Counted from the first letter of the stretch, positions 17,295 to 27,145 are shown. The stretch: DNA of 64,000 bases from Anaerovibrio slackiae (GCF_009695585.1 NZ_VUNR01000001.1:143699-207698); one strand, 5' to 3'. The notes: generated by a model from the letters alone, not told the origin. Translations and numbers: made by a program.

Positions 17295-17378
17295 AGGTGC
17301 ATCCGGGGGGATGCAGCTGTCAAATCATAAACGCATGGATGCAGTAATTGTCCGGCGTATTGAGATAGAGGTGCAGAT

Positions 17379-19097
17379 ATGATGTTATTTAAGAATATGA
17401 AAATTGGAACCAAGCTGATGATATTCATGGTCATCATGGAGCTTTTGATTGTGGGCGTTGCTTATTATGGCATCACGGTAGCACGGGATACGGATGCAAC
17501 CTACAGGGAGATTATGGCTGACGATGTGGCGGCCAGTGCCAATGCCTATGAGATGGGCATGCATTTCCAGCATGCCAGGGCAAATATGCTGCTGGTGCTG
17601 CGCAGTGATGATCCGGCAAAGAAGCAGGAATACACAGCTGCCATGGAGAAGAATCTGGATGAGGCAGATGAGTGCCTGAAGGTGCTGCAGCAGACTGCCA
17701 AGAGCGATCAGGCAAAGACTGAGATTGCAACCCTGACTACGGCATACAACAATTTCCGCCAGAGCACGGCCAGCTATCTCAGGCAGCAGGCTGTGCAGCC
17801 GCTGGAGTCAGGTGCAAGAACGGCTGTTGCCACCAACTATGTCAAGAATGATGAAGCCATTGCCGACAAGCTTCATGAGATTGCCGATATGGGTTACGAT
17901 TCAGCCAAGAAGCGCGATATAGCTATCAGTGAGGAACTGGACAGGGATGTTATTGCTATCGTGATGGTGGCATTGGCAATGGTTCTGGCTTCTGCTGCTG
18001 CAGGTATTCTGTTTAACCGGGATGTGAAGAATCGCCTTATTCAGCTTAGCGAGTCTGCGGACAGGATTGCTGATGGCGATTTGGCAACCGAGGTTGTTAC
18101 CAGCACCGGCGATGAGCTGGGGGATGCGGCTGCCAGCTTTGAAATCATGCGCCAGCGTGTTCGCGATGTATTGCTGGAAATCAATCATGGGGCGGACCAG
18201 GTGGCTGCCGGGGCACAGAACGTGTCCGACGCCAGCGTGGCTCTTTCCCAGGGTGCTTCCGAGCAGGCAGCTTCCGTGGAGCAGCTGTCAGCCTCTATTT
18301 CTGAGATTGCTTCTCAGACGGCAAGCAATGCCCAGAATGCGGAGAAGGCAAATGAGCTGACCGTAGGTACCAGGAACCGGGCTGAGATGGGCAACCAGGA
18401 GATGCAGGAAATGCTGGCTGCCATGGAGGAAATCAATGCTTCTTCCGTGAATATTTCCAAGATTATCAAGGTAATCGATGAGATTGCCTTCCAGACCAAT
18501 ATACTGGCACTGAATGCGGCTGTAGAGGCTGCCCGTGCCGGACAGCATGGCAAGGGCTTTGCCGTGGTAGCGGAGGAAGTGCGCAACCTGGCTGCCCGCA
18601 GTGCCAAGGCTGCCAAGGAGACCACGGATATGATTGAGGGCTCCATGGAGAAAGTGGAGGCAGGCCGCGGCATTGCCCACAAGACAGCCCAGGCACTGAG
18701 CGAGATTGTGGGGGATGTGGCTTCCGTAGCTGACATCGTGGCAAGCATTGCCAAGGCTTCCAATGAGCAGAAGCTTGCCCTGGAGCAGATCAATCAGGGC
18801 GTGCAGCAGGTATCCCAGGTAGTTCAGTCCAATTCCTCCACCTCCGAGGAGGCTGCTACTGCCAGCCAGCATCTCAGTGCTCAGGCTGACAGCATGAAGG
18901 CCAACGTGGGCAAGTTCAGGCTGGGAAGTGCCGGAAGCGGCTTTTTTAAGCCGGCGGCTGCGGCAAGTGCCCCTGCAAAGATGGATGCTATCCAGAAGCC
19001 TGTCCTCAATGAGTCAGGTGCCGTGAAGCCGGCACGGCCGGGGGTAAAGCCGAAGACCATTGCCCTGACTGATGATGAGGGCTTTGGCAAGTATTGA
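17379..19097 (+). CDS. Methyl-accepting chemotaxis protein
   Basis: A 572-residue chemoreceptor. A transmembrane helix lies at about residues 10-30, a periplasmic four-helix-bundle type sensor domain to ~185, a second transmembrane helix at ~190-210, a HAMP domain, then the long signalling hairpin with the conserved tip [26 protein letters not shown] sequence (here ending in [15 protein letters not shown]). Ligand is not predictable. There is no C-terminal pentapeptide for CheR docking. Being inside the che operon, it is probably the main or the home receptor. Start at ATG 17379 or 17382. Confidence 0.94.
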   Translation: MMLFKNMKIGTKLMIFMVIMELLIVGVAYYGITVARDTDATYREIMADDVAASANAYEMGMHFQHARANMLLVLRSDDPAKKQEYTAAMEKNLDEADECLKVLQQTAKSDQAKTEIATLTTAYNNFRQSTASYLRQQAVQPLESGARTAVATNYVKNDEAIADKLHEIADMGYDSAKKRDIAISEELDRDVIAIVMVALAMVLASAAAGILFNRDVKNRLIQLSESADRIADGDLATEVVTSTGDELGDAAASFEIMRQRVRDVLLEINHGADQVAAGAQNVSDASVALSQGASEQAASVEQLSASISEIASQTASNAQNAEKANELTVGTRNRAEMGNQEMQEMLAAMEEINASSVNISKIIKVIDEIAFQTNILALNAAVEAARAGQHGKGFAVVAEEVRNLAARSAKAAKETTDMIEGSMEKVEAGRGIAHKTAQALSEIVGDVASVADIVASIAKASNEQKLALEQINQGVQQVSQVVQSNSSTSEEAATASQHLSAQADSMKANVGKFRLGSAGSGFFKPAAAASAPAKMDAIQKPVLNESGAVKPARPGVKPKTIALTDDEGFGKY

Positions 19098-19142
19098 CGC
19101 TTATGCAGCTTTTAGGGCTTGGAGAATGAGGGAGAGAGCTTT

Positions 19143-19961
19143 ATGCAGGAGGCTTTATTTCAGCAGTATGCCCAGCTGGTTCAGCAGCATTTCGGCATAC
19201 AGCTGCCATTGGAGAAGAAAGCACTGCTGGAATCGCGTTTGTTCAAGCTGCTCAATGAAAGGCATGGGCAGCCTGGCTTTGGCGATGAGAGGGAATTTCT
19301 GAATTATGTGCTGGAGGATGCGTCAGGGCAAGCCCTGACGCTGCTTTCAGAGGCCATTACCACCCATCATACGTTTTTTATGCGGGAGGCGGACCACTTT
19401 GACTTTTTTGGCAAGCAGGTTCTGCCTTATCTGGAGAGCTGCATAAGGGATGGTGATGTGCGCACCTGGTGTGCGGCTTGCTCTAGTGGTGAGGAGTCTT
19501 ATACGCTGGCGATGATTATGGCGGATTTTTTCGCCCTGCGGGGGCCGGAATGGGAGACAACCCTGCTGGCAACGGATCTGTCCCAGGATATTCTGGATGT
19601 GGCAAGGTCCGGGGTTTATACGGGAGAGGCGGTCAGGAGCCTTCCGGCACAGTGGCAGGCGGAGTTTTTTCATCGCCTGCCTGATGGGAATTATCAGGTT
19701 TCCGACAGGCTGAAGCAAAAGGTGCTATACAGGAAGTTCAACCTGATGACGCCGGTTTTTCCTTTCAGGAAGCCCTTCCACGTCATCTTTTGCCGCAATG
19801 TGATGATTTATTTTGATACGCCCACCAGGGATGCCCTGGTGAGGAAGTTTTATGATTTTTTAGAGCCGGGAGGCTTTTTGTTTGTGGGCCACTCCGAAGT
19901 AATTGACAGGCAGTCGGCACCTTTTGAGTATGTGATGCCGTCCGTTTATCGAAAGAAGTGA
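19143..19961 (+). CDS. cheR: Chemoreceptor glutamate methyltransferase CheR
   Basis: A 272-residue SAM-dependent enzyme. An N-terminal helical domain is followed by the methyltransferase fold with WCAACSSGEESYTLAM (SAM site), ATDLSQDIL and FCRNVMIYFD. It methylates receptor glutamates for adaptation, opposed by CheB in the next gene. ATG 19143 is preferred because GAGGGAGAG lies ~8 bp upstream; a TTG at 19119 overlaps that signal. The gap to cheB is 9 bp. Confidence 0.94.
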   Translation: MQEALFQQYAQLVQQHFGIQLPLEKKALLESRLFKLLNERHGQPGFGDEREFLNYVLEDASGQALTLLSEAITTHHTFFMREADHFDFFGKQVLPYLESCIRDGDVRTWCAACSSGEESYTLAMIMADFFALRGPEWETTLLATDLSQDILDVARSGVYTGEAVRSLPAQWQAEFFHRLPDGNYQVSDRLKQKVLYRKFNLMTPVFPFRKPFHVIFCRNVMIYFDTPTRDALVRKFYDFLEPGGFLFVGHSEVIDRQSAPFEYVMPSVYRKK

Positions 19962-19970
19962 TCCTTTAGT

Positions 19971-21428
19971 ATGGATGCAATAAAAGTTTTAATAGTTGAT
20001 GACTCGATGTTTTTCCGGGAAGTGCTGGCCAGGGGGCTGAAGAACAGGCTGCCGTCTGGCAGTGCCATTGAGAAGGCAGGGGAGCCTTTTGCAGCCAGGG
20101 ACAAGATTTTGTCCTTTGACCCGGATGTGATGATTTTGGACGTGGAAATGCCGAACATGAACGGCATTGAGTTTCTGCGCCGCCTGATCGTCCAGTACAA
20201 CCTGCCGACGATTGTGTCAAGCTCCAGGCCTGCCTACAAGGCACTGGCCATGGAGGCAGGGGCTTTTGCGTTTATTGAGAAGCCATCCAGCACCCTGAGC
20301 AGCGGCAGCTACATGGATGATATGGCAGATATGGTAAAAAAGGCGCGGGAGCACGGCAGGCTGATGGTGGAACAGGCAAAGCAGGAGGCAGAGGCTGAGG
20401 AAGCCCAGCTGGCGCAGGTGGAGGAGCTGGTGAAGCAGGCTGATGCCAATCCGCCAAGGCCGCTGGCTTCCTATGAGCTACTGGCTGACAAAAAGCCGCC
20501 TGCCAGGTCCCTGACAGCCAGCTTTCCAGCCGAGGGCAGCAGCACCATCAGGATGGCAGAGGTGGTGCAGGAGGTGCCGAAAACAGCGGTTACAGCCCGG
20601 GCGGCGGTGGAGGCGGCAACTGCTACGGTGGCGTCCACTACAGCTATTGCCAATACCATGTCTGCTGCCAATGGCTTTGTTTATAATGGCAGCAGGATGA
20701 GTACGGACTCCTACAAGGAAACAATCGCTGCCAACATGAACAAGATCGTCAGCAATATGAAGCAGATGTCTGCCATGCGGGGCGAGGACAGGGAGCCGCC
20801 AAAGTCTGTGCCGATGAGTCAGATCAAGGTGCCTGTGCCTGGCAAGGCAGTGCAGCTGATAGCTATCGGAGCTTCTACCGGCGGTACGGAAGCATTGTCT
20901 GCGATTTTGAAGGCATTGCAGCCGCCCTTGCCGCCGATTGTGATTGTCCAGCATATACCGCCTATGTTTTCCAAGCTGTTTGCTGACAGGCTGAACAACG
21001 AGTGCCACATTTCCGTCAAGGAGGCGGAAAACGGTGACAGGCTGGAGAATAACTGGGCGTATGTGGCGCCAGGTGACAAGCAGATGATGGTAAAGAGGCT
21101 GGGGGACATGATGCAGCTGGATGTAAATCATGGTCCCAAGGTCAATGGGCATTGCCCGTCCGTGGATGTGCTGTTCAATTCCGTAGCGGAAAGAATCGGG
21201 GACAGGGCAATGGGCGTAATCCTGACAGGCATGGGGGATGATGGAGCAAGGGGGCTTCTGAAAATGCGGGAGGCAGGCTCTGTTACCCTGGGGCAGGATG
21301 AGGCAAGCTGTGTAGTATATGGTATGCCGCGGGCTGCTTATGAGAAGGGGGCTGTTTTGCAGCAGCTGCCTTTGTCCGGCATGGCCAGCATGATTACCAA
21401 CGTAGCCAGGTATCAGGGGAGGCGTTAG
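19971..21428 (+). CDS. cheB: Chemotaxis response regulator methylesterase CheB
   Basis: A 485-residue protein. The N-terminal receiver has VDDSMFFREVL and the phospho-acceptor Asp in MILDVEMPNMNG. The C-terminal methylesterase has IGASTGGTEAL, the catalytic His segment VQHIPPMF and GMGDDGARGL. The two domains are joined by an unusually long linker of ~150 residues that is rich in Ala, Glu and Lys, then in low-complexity Ala/Thr/Val; typical CheB is ~350 residues. Role: demethylate or deamidate chemoreceptors. Confidence 0.94.
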   Translation: MDAIKVLIVDDSMFFREVLARGLKNRLPSGSAIEKAGEPFAARDKILSFDPDVMILDVEMPNMNGIEFLRRLIVQYNLPTIVSSSRPAYKALAMEAGAFAFIEKPSSTLSSGSYMDDMADMVKKAREHGRLMVEQAKQEAEAEEAQLAQVEELVKQADANPPRPLASYELLADKKPPARSLTASFPAEGSSTIRMAEVVQEVPKTAVTARAAVEAATATVASTTAIANTMSAANGFVYNGSRMSTDSYKETIAANMNKIVSNMKQMSAMRGEDREPPKSVPMSQIKVPVPGKAVQLIAIGASTGGTEALSAILKALQPPLPPIVIVQHIPPMFSKLFADRLNNECHISVKEAENGDRLENNWAYVAPGDKQMMVKRLGDMMQLDVNHGPKVNGHCPSVDVLFNSVAERIGDRAMGVILTGMGDDGARGLLKMREAGSVTLGQDEASCVVYGMPRAAYEKGAVLQQLPLSGMASMITNVARYQGRR

Positions 21429-21430
21429 TA

Positions 21431-23188
21431 GTGCATGTAGATACAGGAACCCCTTTTTCCTACGGGGATTTGGAAAGCGTTCTTGGCGGGCTGGGAGACG
21501 GCTTTGTGCTGACCAATGTGCAGGGCTTTATCACATATATGAACAAGGCTGCGGAAGCTATTTTTGAATGTAGCTATGAGCCTGGCAGCAGGATGCTGTT
21601 TGCTGATATATGCAGGCTGGTGAACCTGGAGACCAAGGAACGCTATTTTTGCCCGGTAGCAAGGGCAATCAAGGAAAACAGGACAGTGGGGCTGGGGAAA
21701 AATATAGGCATCATGCATGGTGATGTGCAGGTGTACCTGTCAGCTACCTGCTCGCCCCGTTATGATAAGGCAGGCAATATCATCGGCAGTACGTCGGTGT
21801 TTCGTGATATAACAAGGCTGCACGGGCTGGCAAGAAAAATGGAGAGCGACCAGTACTATATGCGCTCTGTATTCGAGGCTGCCAAGATAGGCATTTGCAG
21901 CTTGAGCATCAGGGGCGAGATTGTGGAGGTCAATGAGGCGGCACTGGAAACCCTGGGTGGAACCTATAACGATGCACTGGGGCAGCAGCTGGGGGATGTG
22001 TTCAAATGCGTAAACTGCATGCCCTATGGCTGCGGCAGGAGTGATAAGTGCAAGTTCTGCATTATCCGCAACAATATTGAGGCTGCCGTGCTGGATGACG
22101 GCTTTTCAGCCGAGTTCGTGGCGGCGGTGATTTCAAGGGTGACAGAGGAGCCCATCTGGCTGCAGTTTTTCCTGACGCAGGTGTGGAAGGAAAACGAGAA
22201 GCAGATTGTGCTGACCATGATAGATATTTCCAAGCGCAAGCAGCGGGAGAAGGAGCTTACCGAGGCACGGCGCATGGCGGAGGCTGCCAACAACACCAAG
22301 ACCCAGTTCCTGGCCAATATGAGCCATGAAATCAGGACACCGATTAACGGCATGACTGGCATGATCAACCTGACCTTGCGCTCGCCCCTCAACGAGGAGC
22401 AGAGGGCGAATTTGCAGGCGGCAAAGCAGTGCTCCGAGGACTTGCTGAAAATCATCAACGATATCCTTGACTATGCCAAGCTGGAAAACGGCAAGATGGT
22501 CATAGAGAAGATTGACCTTGACCTGCATGTGCTGCTGAAAAGGGTTAGCGCCCTGCATGGGCAGGTGGCAGCAGGCAAGGGGCTGGAGTTTATTCCGCCT
22601 GATTGCAGTGATTTGCCGCAGTTTATTCAGGGGGATCCCCTGCGGCTCAGGCAGATACTGCACAATCTTTTGAATAATGCCCTGAAGTTTACAGCCAAGG
22701 GTTCCATTACCCTGGGGGCAAGGACTTTTAAGCGGGGCATCAAGAGCCTGCTGGAGTTCTTTGTGGAGGATACCGGCATCGGCATGACCATGGAGGCACA
22801 GGAAAAGCTGTTCAAGCCTTTCAGCCAGGTGGATGGCTCCACCACAAGGCGTTTTGGCGGCACAGGCCTTGGGCTGATGATTGTCAAGGAGCTGGTGACT
22901 GCCATGGATGGAGAAATCCATCTGGTATCCAAGCCGGGGGCAGGCAGCAGGTTTACCTTTACCATACCGCTGGTGCTGGCAGATAAGGCGGACACGGAGC
23001 TGAAGGACCAGTCAGTGTTTGTGAATCCTTATTGGGAGAAAAAGAAAAAATCCGGTTCTGAGCCGGAGGCGGAAAATACTCTGCCGAAGGAGCTGCATGT
23101 ACCTGTCTTGGACGATGATGGGAATGAGGAGCCTGATGACGATATTCTTGATCTTTTAAAGTATTGCGAAGATAAGCTGAACAGCTAG
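21431..23188 (+). CDS. PAS-domain sensor histidine kinase
   Basis: A 585-residue cytosolic kinase without membrane helices. Two PAS domains precede the kinase core: PAS1 at ~10-130 and PAS2 at ~140-280. PAS2 contains five cysteines (193, 196, 201, 207, 210) in a compact cluster suited to binding a metal or sensing redox state. The HisKA domain has NMSHEIRTPING with His299, then N, G1 (EDTGIGM) and G2 (GGTGLGL) boxes. An acidic tail of ~70 residues follows. It starts at a GTG 2 bp after cheB and is followed 11 bp later by a receiver gene, which is its likely partner. It may add a second input to the chemotaxis operon. Confidence 0.9.
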   Translation: MHVDTGTPFSYGDLESVLGGLGDGFVLTNVQGFITYMNKAAEAIFECSYEPGSRMLFADICRLVNLETKERYFCPVARAIKENRTVGLGKNIGIMHGDVQVYLSATCSPRYDKAGNIIGSTSVFRDITRLHGLARKMESDQYYMRSVFEAAKIGICSLSIRGEIVEVNEAALETLGGTYNDALGQQLGDVFKCVNCMPYGCGRSDKCKFCIIRNNIEAAVLDDGFSAEFVAAVISRVTEEPIWLQFFLTQVWKENEKQIVLTMIDISKRKQREKELTEARRMAEAANNTKTQFLANMSHEIRTPINGMTGMINLTLRSPLNEEQRANLQAAKQCSEDLLKIINDILDYAKLENGKMVIEKIDLDLHVLLKRVSALHGQVAAGKGLEFIPPDCSDLPQFIQGDPLRLRQILHNLLNNALKFTAKGSITLGARTFKRGIKSLLEFFVEDTGIGMTMEAQEKLFKPFSQVDGSTTRRFGGTGLGLMIVKELVTAMDGEIHLVSKPGAGSRFTFTIPLVLADKADTELKDQSVFVNPYWEKKKKSGSEPEAENTLPKELHVPVLDDDGNEEPDDDILDLLKYCEDKLNS

Positions 23189-23199
23189 GAGGAATAACA

Positions 23200-23595
23200 A
23201 TGAAGATTTTAATAGCAGAGGATGACCGCATTAGCCGCAATTTCTTGCAGAAATTCATGCAGACCTATGGTGAGGTGGATGTGGCAGTTGACGGCATGGA
23301 AGCGGTTGACCTCTATATGGACTCTATAAAGAACAACAGCCCGTATGATTTGCTCTGCCTGGATATCATGATGCCGAAGGTGGACGGCCTGAAGGTGCTG
23401 AAGGTAATCCGCCAGCTGGAAAGGCAGAAGAATGTTGCGGATGAGGATCACCTGAAGATTATTATGATGACTGCCCTGGCAGATGTGGGGTATGTGGATG
23501 AGGCCTTCCGTCAGGGCTGTGATGCTTATGCCTCCAAGCCTGTGGATACGGACAAGGTGGAGAATGTCATGAGAAACCTGGGGCTGATTGAGTAA
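23200..23595 (+). CDS. CheY-like single-domain response regulator
   Basis: A 131-residue receiver with no output domain: acidic pair EDD near residues 7-9, phospho-acceptor Asp in LLCLDIMMPKVDG, conserved Thr in MMTAL, and Lys in ASKPVD. It may be the motor-binding CheY of this operon or the partner of the PAS kinase just upstream; sequence alone does not decide. ATG start behind AGGAGG. It is the last gene of the che operon. Confidence 0.9.
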   Translation: MKILIAEDDRISRNFLQKFMQTYGEVDVAVDGMEAVDLYMDSIKNNSPYDLLCLDIMMPKVDGLKVLKVIRQLERQKNVADEDHLKIIMMTALADVGYVDEAFRQGCDAYASKPVDTDKVENVMRNLGLIE

Positions 23596-23718
23596 GGCTG
23601 CGGGGGCTTTGATGTGGTGTTATTTGGATTTTCATAGTGTTATCCGGAGTTATATAGAGTTATATAATGAGATGTTATATAGTGTTATGCAATGTGTTTT
23701 TAGAAAGATGGTTTTGAC

Positions 23719-24804
23719 ATGCGTATAGTACCTGTGGAGCTGGGGAAGGACAGCTACAATATTTATATTGGCAATGGCTTGGGAGAGAAAATAGCAGATT
23801 TTTGCCGTCAGGGCAGTTTTTCCGGCAAAGGGCTGATTATTACTGATACCAATGTGGGACCGTTGTATGGAGAGTGGCTTTCAGGCTTGCTGCGTCAGGG
23901 CGGCATTGAGGCGGAGGTTTACGAGATTGCTGCCGGTGAAAGCTCCAAGTCCCTGGCTGTGGCGGAGGATTTGTTTACCAGATGCATAGAGCTGGGGCTG
24001 GACAGGAAATCCCCGATTTTTGCCCTGGGAGGCGGCGTGGTTGGCGATTTGGCCGGCTTTGTGGCAGCTTCCTACATGCGGGGGGTGCCTTTTGTACAGG
24101 TGCCTACCAGCCTGCTGGCACAGGTTGATTCCAGCGTGGGTGGCAAGGTAGCGGTAAATCACCGGCTGGGCAAGAATCTGATTGGTGCTTTCTATCAGCC
24201 AAAGGCGGTATTTATGGACTTAAATACGCTGTCAACCCTGCCGAAGCGGGAGATTTACACGGGACTGGGCGAGATTATCAAATACGGCATTATTTATGAT
24301 AATGATTTTTTCAGGTATCTTGAGGATAATCCGGAGCCGGTGCTGAGCCTTGACAACGAGGCGGCTCTGCACATGACGGCGCGTTCCTGTGAAATTAAGG
24401 CAGAGGTGGTCAGCCAGGACGAAAAGGAGCTGGGGCTGCGGGCGATTTTGAATTTTGGCCACACGGCGGCTCACGCCATCGAAAAGAACACTGGCTACAC
24501 CAGGTATAACCATGGCGAGGCTGTGGGCATCGGCATGGTGTGCGCGGCACACATCAGCCAGGCACTGGGCATGATAGATGGTGCTTCGGTGGAGCGTGTC
24601 ATCCGGCTTATTGAGGCATTGCATCTGCCAATCAGGGCAGAGGGCTGTACTGTTGACCAGCTCTATGGGGATATTTTCCACGACAAGAAGACCGTAGGCG
24701 GCAAGGTAAAGTGGATTTTGATGGATGGCAGCATTGGCACTGTCACTGGCAGGAACGATGTGCCAGAGGCTGTGGTGCGTGAAGCCATGGGGAAGATTGT
24801 ATAA
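23719..24804 (+). CDS. aroB: 3-dehydroquinate synthase
   Basis: A 361-residue enzyme of the shikimate pathway converting DAHP to 3-dehydroquinate, with NAD and a divalent metal. The NAD site GGGVVGDLAGFVAASYMRG, the PTSLLAQVDSSVGGK segment and the metal-binding NFGHTAAHAIE and NHGEAVGIGM segments are all present. Length is normal. No other aro gene is adjacent. The 120 bp upstream holds short degenerate GTTATATAG-like iterations and no clear promoter. Confidence 0.96.
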   Translation: MRIVPVELGKDSYNIYIGNGLGEKIADFCRQGSFSGKGLIITDTNVGPLYGEWLSGLLRQGGIEAEVYEIAAGESSKSLAVAEDLFTRCIELGLDRKSPIFALGGGVVGDLAGFVAASYMRGVPFVQVPTSLLAQVDSSVGGKVAVNHRLGKNLIGAFYQPKAVFMDLNTLSTLPKREIYTGLGEIIKYGIIYDNDFFRYLEDNPEPVLSLDNEAALHMTARSCEIKAEVVSQDEKELGLRAILNFGHTAAHAIEKNTGYTRYNHGEAVGIGMVCAAHISQALGMIDGASVERVIRLIEALHLPIRAEGCTVDQLYGDIFHDKKTVGGKVKWILMDGSIGTVTGRNDVPEAVVREAMGKIV

Positions 24805-24822
24805 TTGTATATGTGTTGATGG

Positions 24823-24870
24823 ACAGGCTGTTACTATAATGTTTTTATTGGGTAGCAGCCTGTTTGTTTA
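24823..24870 (+). terminator. Terminator after aroB
   Basis: ACAGGCTGTTAC (24823-24834) pairs with GTAGCAGCCTGT (24852-24863), one G-U pair; followed by a T-rich stretch. Confidence 0.7.
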
Positions 24871-24921
24871 TAGCTTTATAATGAAGATGTTAGGGGAAGA
24901 TAATAGCTAGGGGGATATGCT

Positions 24922-25830
24922 ATGGGGGAAAAAGATATTGCACAGAAGAATTTTGAGGCATATAATGATGTTGTAGCCGATATCGTGAATGGCAGCCTTT
25001 TTGATGGCAGGGAGATTATCAAGGCGGACAGCCTGGTGGATGCTCAGCCCTTTTCTCAGTATAAGGCTGATGATGGCACGTTGCATGAGCAAGAGCGTGA
25101 TGTGGCAAAATATTGCATGGATGTGAAGTGCAATGTTCGCCTGGCACTGATTGGCTTTGAAAACCAGATTGCTATAGATTGGGATATGCCTATAAGGGTT
25201 TTTGGCTATGATGGTGATTCCTATCGTGATGAGATGAATCAGGATAAGGTTGTAGCTGATGAGATTACTGGCAAAAAACGCAGGGTACGCAATAAGCGAT
25301 ATCCTGTCATAACGCTGGTGCTGTATTTTGGCAAAACTCCTTGGAAGAAGCCAATGAGCCTATATGATGTGGTTGAGGTGCCGGATATATTGAAGCCATT
25401 TGTTAATGATTTCAAAATAAATCTCATTGATGTTCCGAGGCTCACTCCTGAGCAGGTAAAGAAATATAAAGGTGATTTTCAGATTATTGCTGACTATTTT
25501 GTACAGATTAATAGCGGCAGGGAGTATATACCATCAACAAAAAAGATACAGCATACTGATAGCATGCTGAAGCTGATGTCGGTTTTGACCAAGGATATGC
25601 GCTACGCTGAAAGCATAGCAGATCATTCTTTTGAAACGGAGGGAACCAATATGTGTGAGGTACTGGATAGAATAGTGGCACAAGGTGAAGCAAGGGGCAT
25701 GGAAAAAAACAGGATGGAAATGATTAACAACATGCTGAAGGAGAATATCAGCATCGAGGTTATTGCCAGAGTTGCCAAGATGACAGTTGAGCAGGTGGCA
25801 GCTATCAGCAAAAAGACGGCTGTTATTTGA
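24922..25830 (+). CDS. Rpn-family recombination-promoting nuclease / PD-(D/E)XK transposase-like protein
   Basis: A 302-residue protein. The N-terminal region (NFEAYNDVVADIVNGSLFDGR, then an ERDVAKYC and a KRYPVITLVLYFG segment) matches the Rpn/YhgA-like group of PD-(D/E)XK nucleases common in Firmicutes. The C-terminal ~60 residues are helical and typical of the family tail. Family members are DNA endonucleases linked to RecA-independent recombination and often occur in many copies per genome. No terminal inverted repeats flank it, so it is not annotated as an IS. AGGGGGATATGCT precedes the ATG. Confidence 0.75.
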   Translation: MGEKDIAQKNFEAYNDVVADIVNGSLFDGREIIKADSLVDAQPFSQYKADDGTLHEQERDVAKYCMDVKCNVRLALIGFENQIAIDWDMPIRVFGYDGDSYRDEMNQDKVVADEITGKKRRVRNKRYPVITLVLYFGKTPWKKPMSLYDVVEVPDILKPFVNDFKINLIDVPRLTPEQVKKYKGDFQIIADYFVQINSGREYIPSTKKIQHTDSMLKLMSVLTKDMRYAESIADHSFETEGTNMCEVLDRIVAQGEARGMEKNRMEMINNMLKENISIEVIARVAKMTVEQVAAISKKTAVI

Positions 25831-25861
25831 TGAGTATAGGATATTGTTAGCTGAAAATTTC

Positions 25862-25891
25862 TTGACAGGTCTTTCTTCTCTGTGATATTAT
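25862..25891 (+). promoter_or_regulatory. Strong promoter of rplS
   Basis: Perfect TTGACA at 25862-25867, 18-bp spacer, TATTAT at 25886-25891 preceded by TGA (extended -10). The ~80-nt leader to the ATG could hold an L19 autoregulatory leader; an Rfam L19_leader scan would settle this. Confidence 0.75.
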
Positions 25892-25976
25892 ATTGGGGTA
25901 TTTGGGCGGTCCTCTGATCAAGGCTATATTAGAATCCAACACTTGGCACGAACGTCCGTAAAGAGGAGGAAATGAA

Positions 25977-26318
25977 ATGAACATTATTCAGGAATTAGAG
26001 AAAGAACAGCTCAGAAGCGATATCCCGGCTTTCCAGCAGGGTGATACCGTAAACTGCCTGGTAAAGGTAGTGGAGGGTTCCCGTGAGCGTATCCAGGCTT
26101 TTGAGGGCGTTGTAATTGCGCGCTCCGGCTCCGGCGTTCGTGAGACTTTCACCGTTCGCAAGATTTCCTGCGGTATTGGTGTAGAGCGTACTTTCCCAGT
26201 ACATTCCCCACGTTTGGAGAAGATTGAGGTTAAGCGTCGTGGCGTAGTTCGTCGTGCGAAGCTGTATTACATCCGTAACCTCACTGGTAAGGCTGCTCGT
26301 ATCCGCGAGAAGCGTTAA
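25977..26318 (+). CDS. rplS: 50S ribosomal protein L19
   Basis: A 113-residue protein with the full L19 fold: [32 protein letters not shown], and the end [18 protein letters not shown]. It lies at the 30S-50S interface. AGAGGAGGAAATGAA gives a strong Shine-Dalgarno. Codon choice is visibly stricter than in neighbours (CGT and GTA rich), as expected for a highly expressed gene. Followed by a strong terminator, so most transcripts stop before lepB. Confidence 0.98.
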   Translation: MNIIQELEKEQLRSDIPAFQQGDTVNCLVKVVEGSRERIQAFEGVVIARSGSGVRETFTVRKISCGIGVERTFPVHSPRLEKIEVKRRGVVRRAKLYYIRNLTGKAARIREKR

Positions 26319-26330
26319 TTCCGGTAATTG

Positions 26331-26363
26331 TAGAGGCTGCCTTTTTGGTCAGCCTCTATTTTT
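26331..26363 (+). terminator. Terminator after rplS
   Basis: TAGAGGCTG (26331-26339) pairs with CAGCCTCTA (26350-26358), followed by TTTTT. Confidence 0.92.
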
Positions 26364-26396
26364 CGTTACAGGCAGTTTCTGAAAAATAGCTGATAG

Positions 26397-26480
26397 TATT
26401 GTGGTATTGTGATATTATATTGTGGTATTATCATGTTGTTATGTCAGTATATATTATTATATGTTATTACTATATTACAG
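26397..26480 (+). repeat. Degenerate 21-bp tandem repeat in the rplS-lepB gap
   Basis: TATTGTGGTATT recurs at 26397 and 26418, with two further more diverged 21-bp units. The region is almost pure A, T and G. Confidence 0.6.
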
Positions 26481-26532
26481 CATTGTGCTGATGTGACAGC
26501 AGCACAGCAAGAGAGAATGCAGAGGTGTTGGT

Positions 26533-27054
26533 ATGGATAATTTAGGGGAAGAAATCAAGGATTGGGTAATATCCATTGTAATTGCCGTGGTGCTGGCAAT
26601 GATTATTCGCAATTTTATCGTGGAGCCGTATCTGGTGGATGGCCCTTCTATGCGGCCTACCCTGGAAAATCAGCAGCGGCTGATTGTAAATAGGTTTATC
26701 TACCATCTCCGTGCGCCGGAGAAGGGGGAAATCCTGATTTTCAAGTATCCGAAGGATCAGAGCCGTGATTTTATCAAGCGTGTGATTGCCGTGCCGGGAG
26801 ATACTATCGAAATCAAGGATGGCAACGTGTTTGTCAATGATGAGCTGCAGACTGAGAATTATATTCTCAGCAAATGCCGGGGGGATTATCCGAAGGTTAC
26901 TATCCCGGAGGGGCATATCTTTGTGATGGGGGATAACCGCAATAACTCAGAGGACAGCCGCTTCCCGGATGTAGGCTTTGTGCCTTTTGATTTAATCAAG
27001 GGCAAGGCAATGGTGGTATTCTGGCCTTTTGCCGATATGAAGGTTTTGCCGTGA
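26533..27054 (+). CDS. lepB: Signal peptidase I
   Basis: A 173-residue membrane protease of the single-anchor Gram-positive type. One transmembrane helix at ~10-30, then box B with Ser39 (GPSMRPTL) and box D with general base Lys82 (DFIKRVIAVPGD), and GDNRNNSEDSR near residue 135. It removes signal peptides of exported proteins on the outer side of the inner membrane. The rplS-lepB order is common in Firmicutes. In this window the following ylqF/rnhB genes are absent and an IS element lies beyond the terminator. Confidence 0.96.
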   Translation: MDNLGEEIKDWVISIVIAVVLAMIIRNFIVEPYLVDGPSMRPTLENQQRLIVNRFIYHLRAPEKGEILIFKYPKDQSRDFIKRVIAVPGDTIEIKDGNVFVNDELQTENYILSKCRGDYPKVTIPEGHIFVMGDNRNNSEDSRFPDVGFVPFDLIKGKAMVVFWPFADMKVLP

Positions 27055-27090
27055 GCTGAGAACCAGATACAATAATTTCAGAAAAATAAA

Positions 27091-27145
27091 AGGTACTGTT
27101 ATGGTGCTTCCCCACTGGGGAATGGGACATGACAGTACCTTTTTC
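27091..27145 (+). terminator. Terminator after lepB
   Basis: AGGTACTGT (27091-27099) pairs with ACAGTACC (27132-27139) plus TTTTT; the loop has its own TTCCCC-ACT-GGGGAA hairpin. Confidence 0.85.

Noticed and set aside
24922..25830. Rpn-family gene as an insertion sequence
   Set aside because: No terminal repeats, target duplication or flanking rearrangement visible; the gene alone is the usual form of this family.
25892..25976. L19 leader in front of rplS
   Set aside because: Position fits, but I could not establish the expected paired structure by eye; left as a remark for a covariance-model check.
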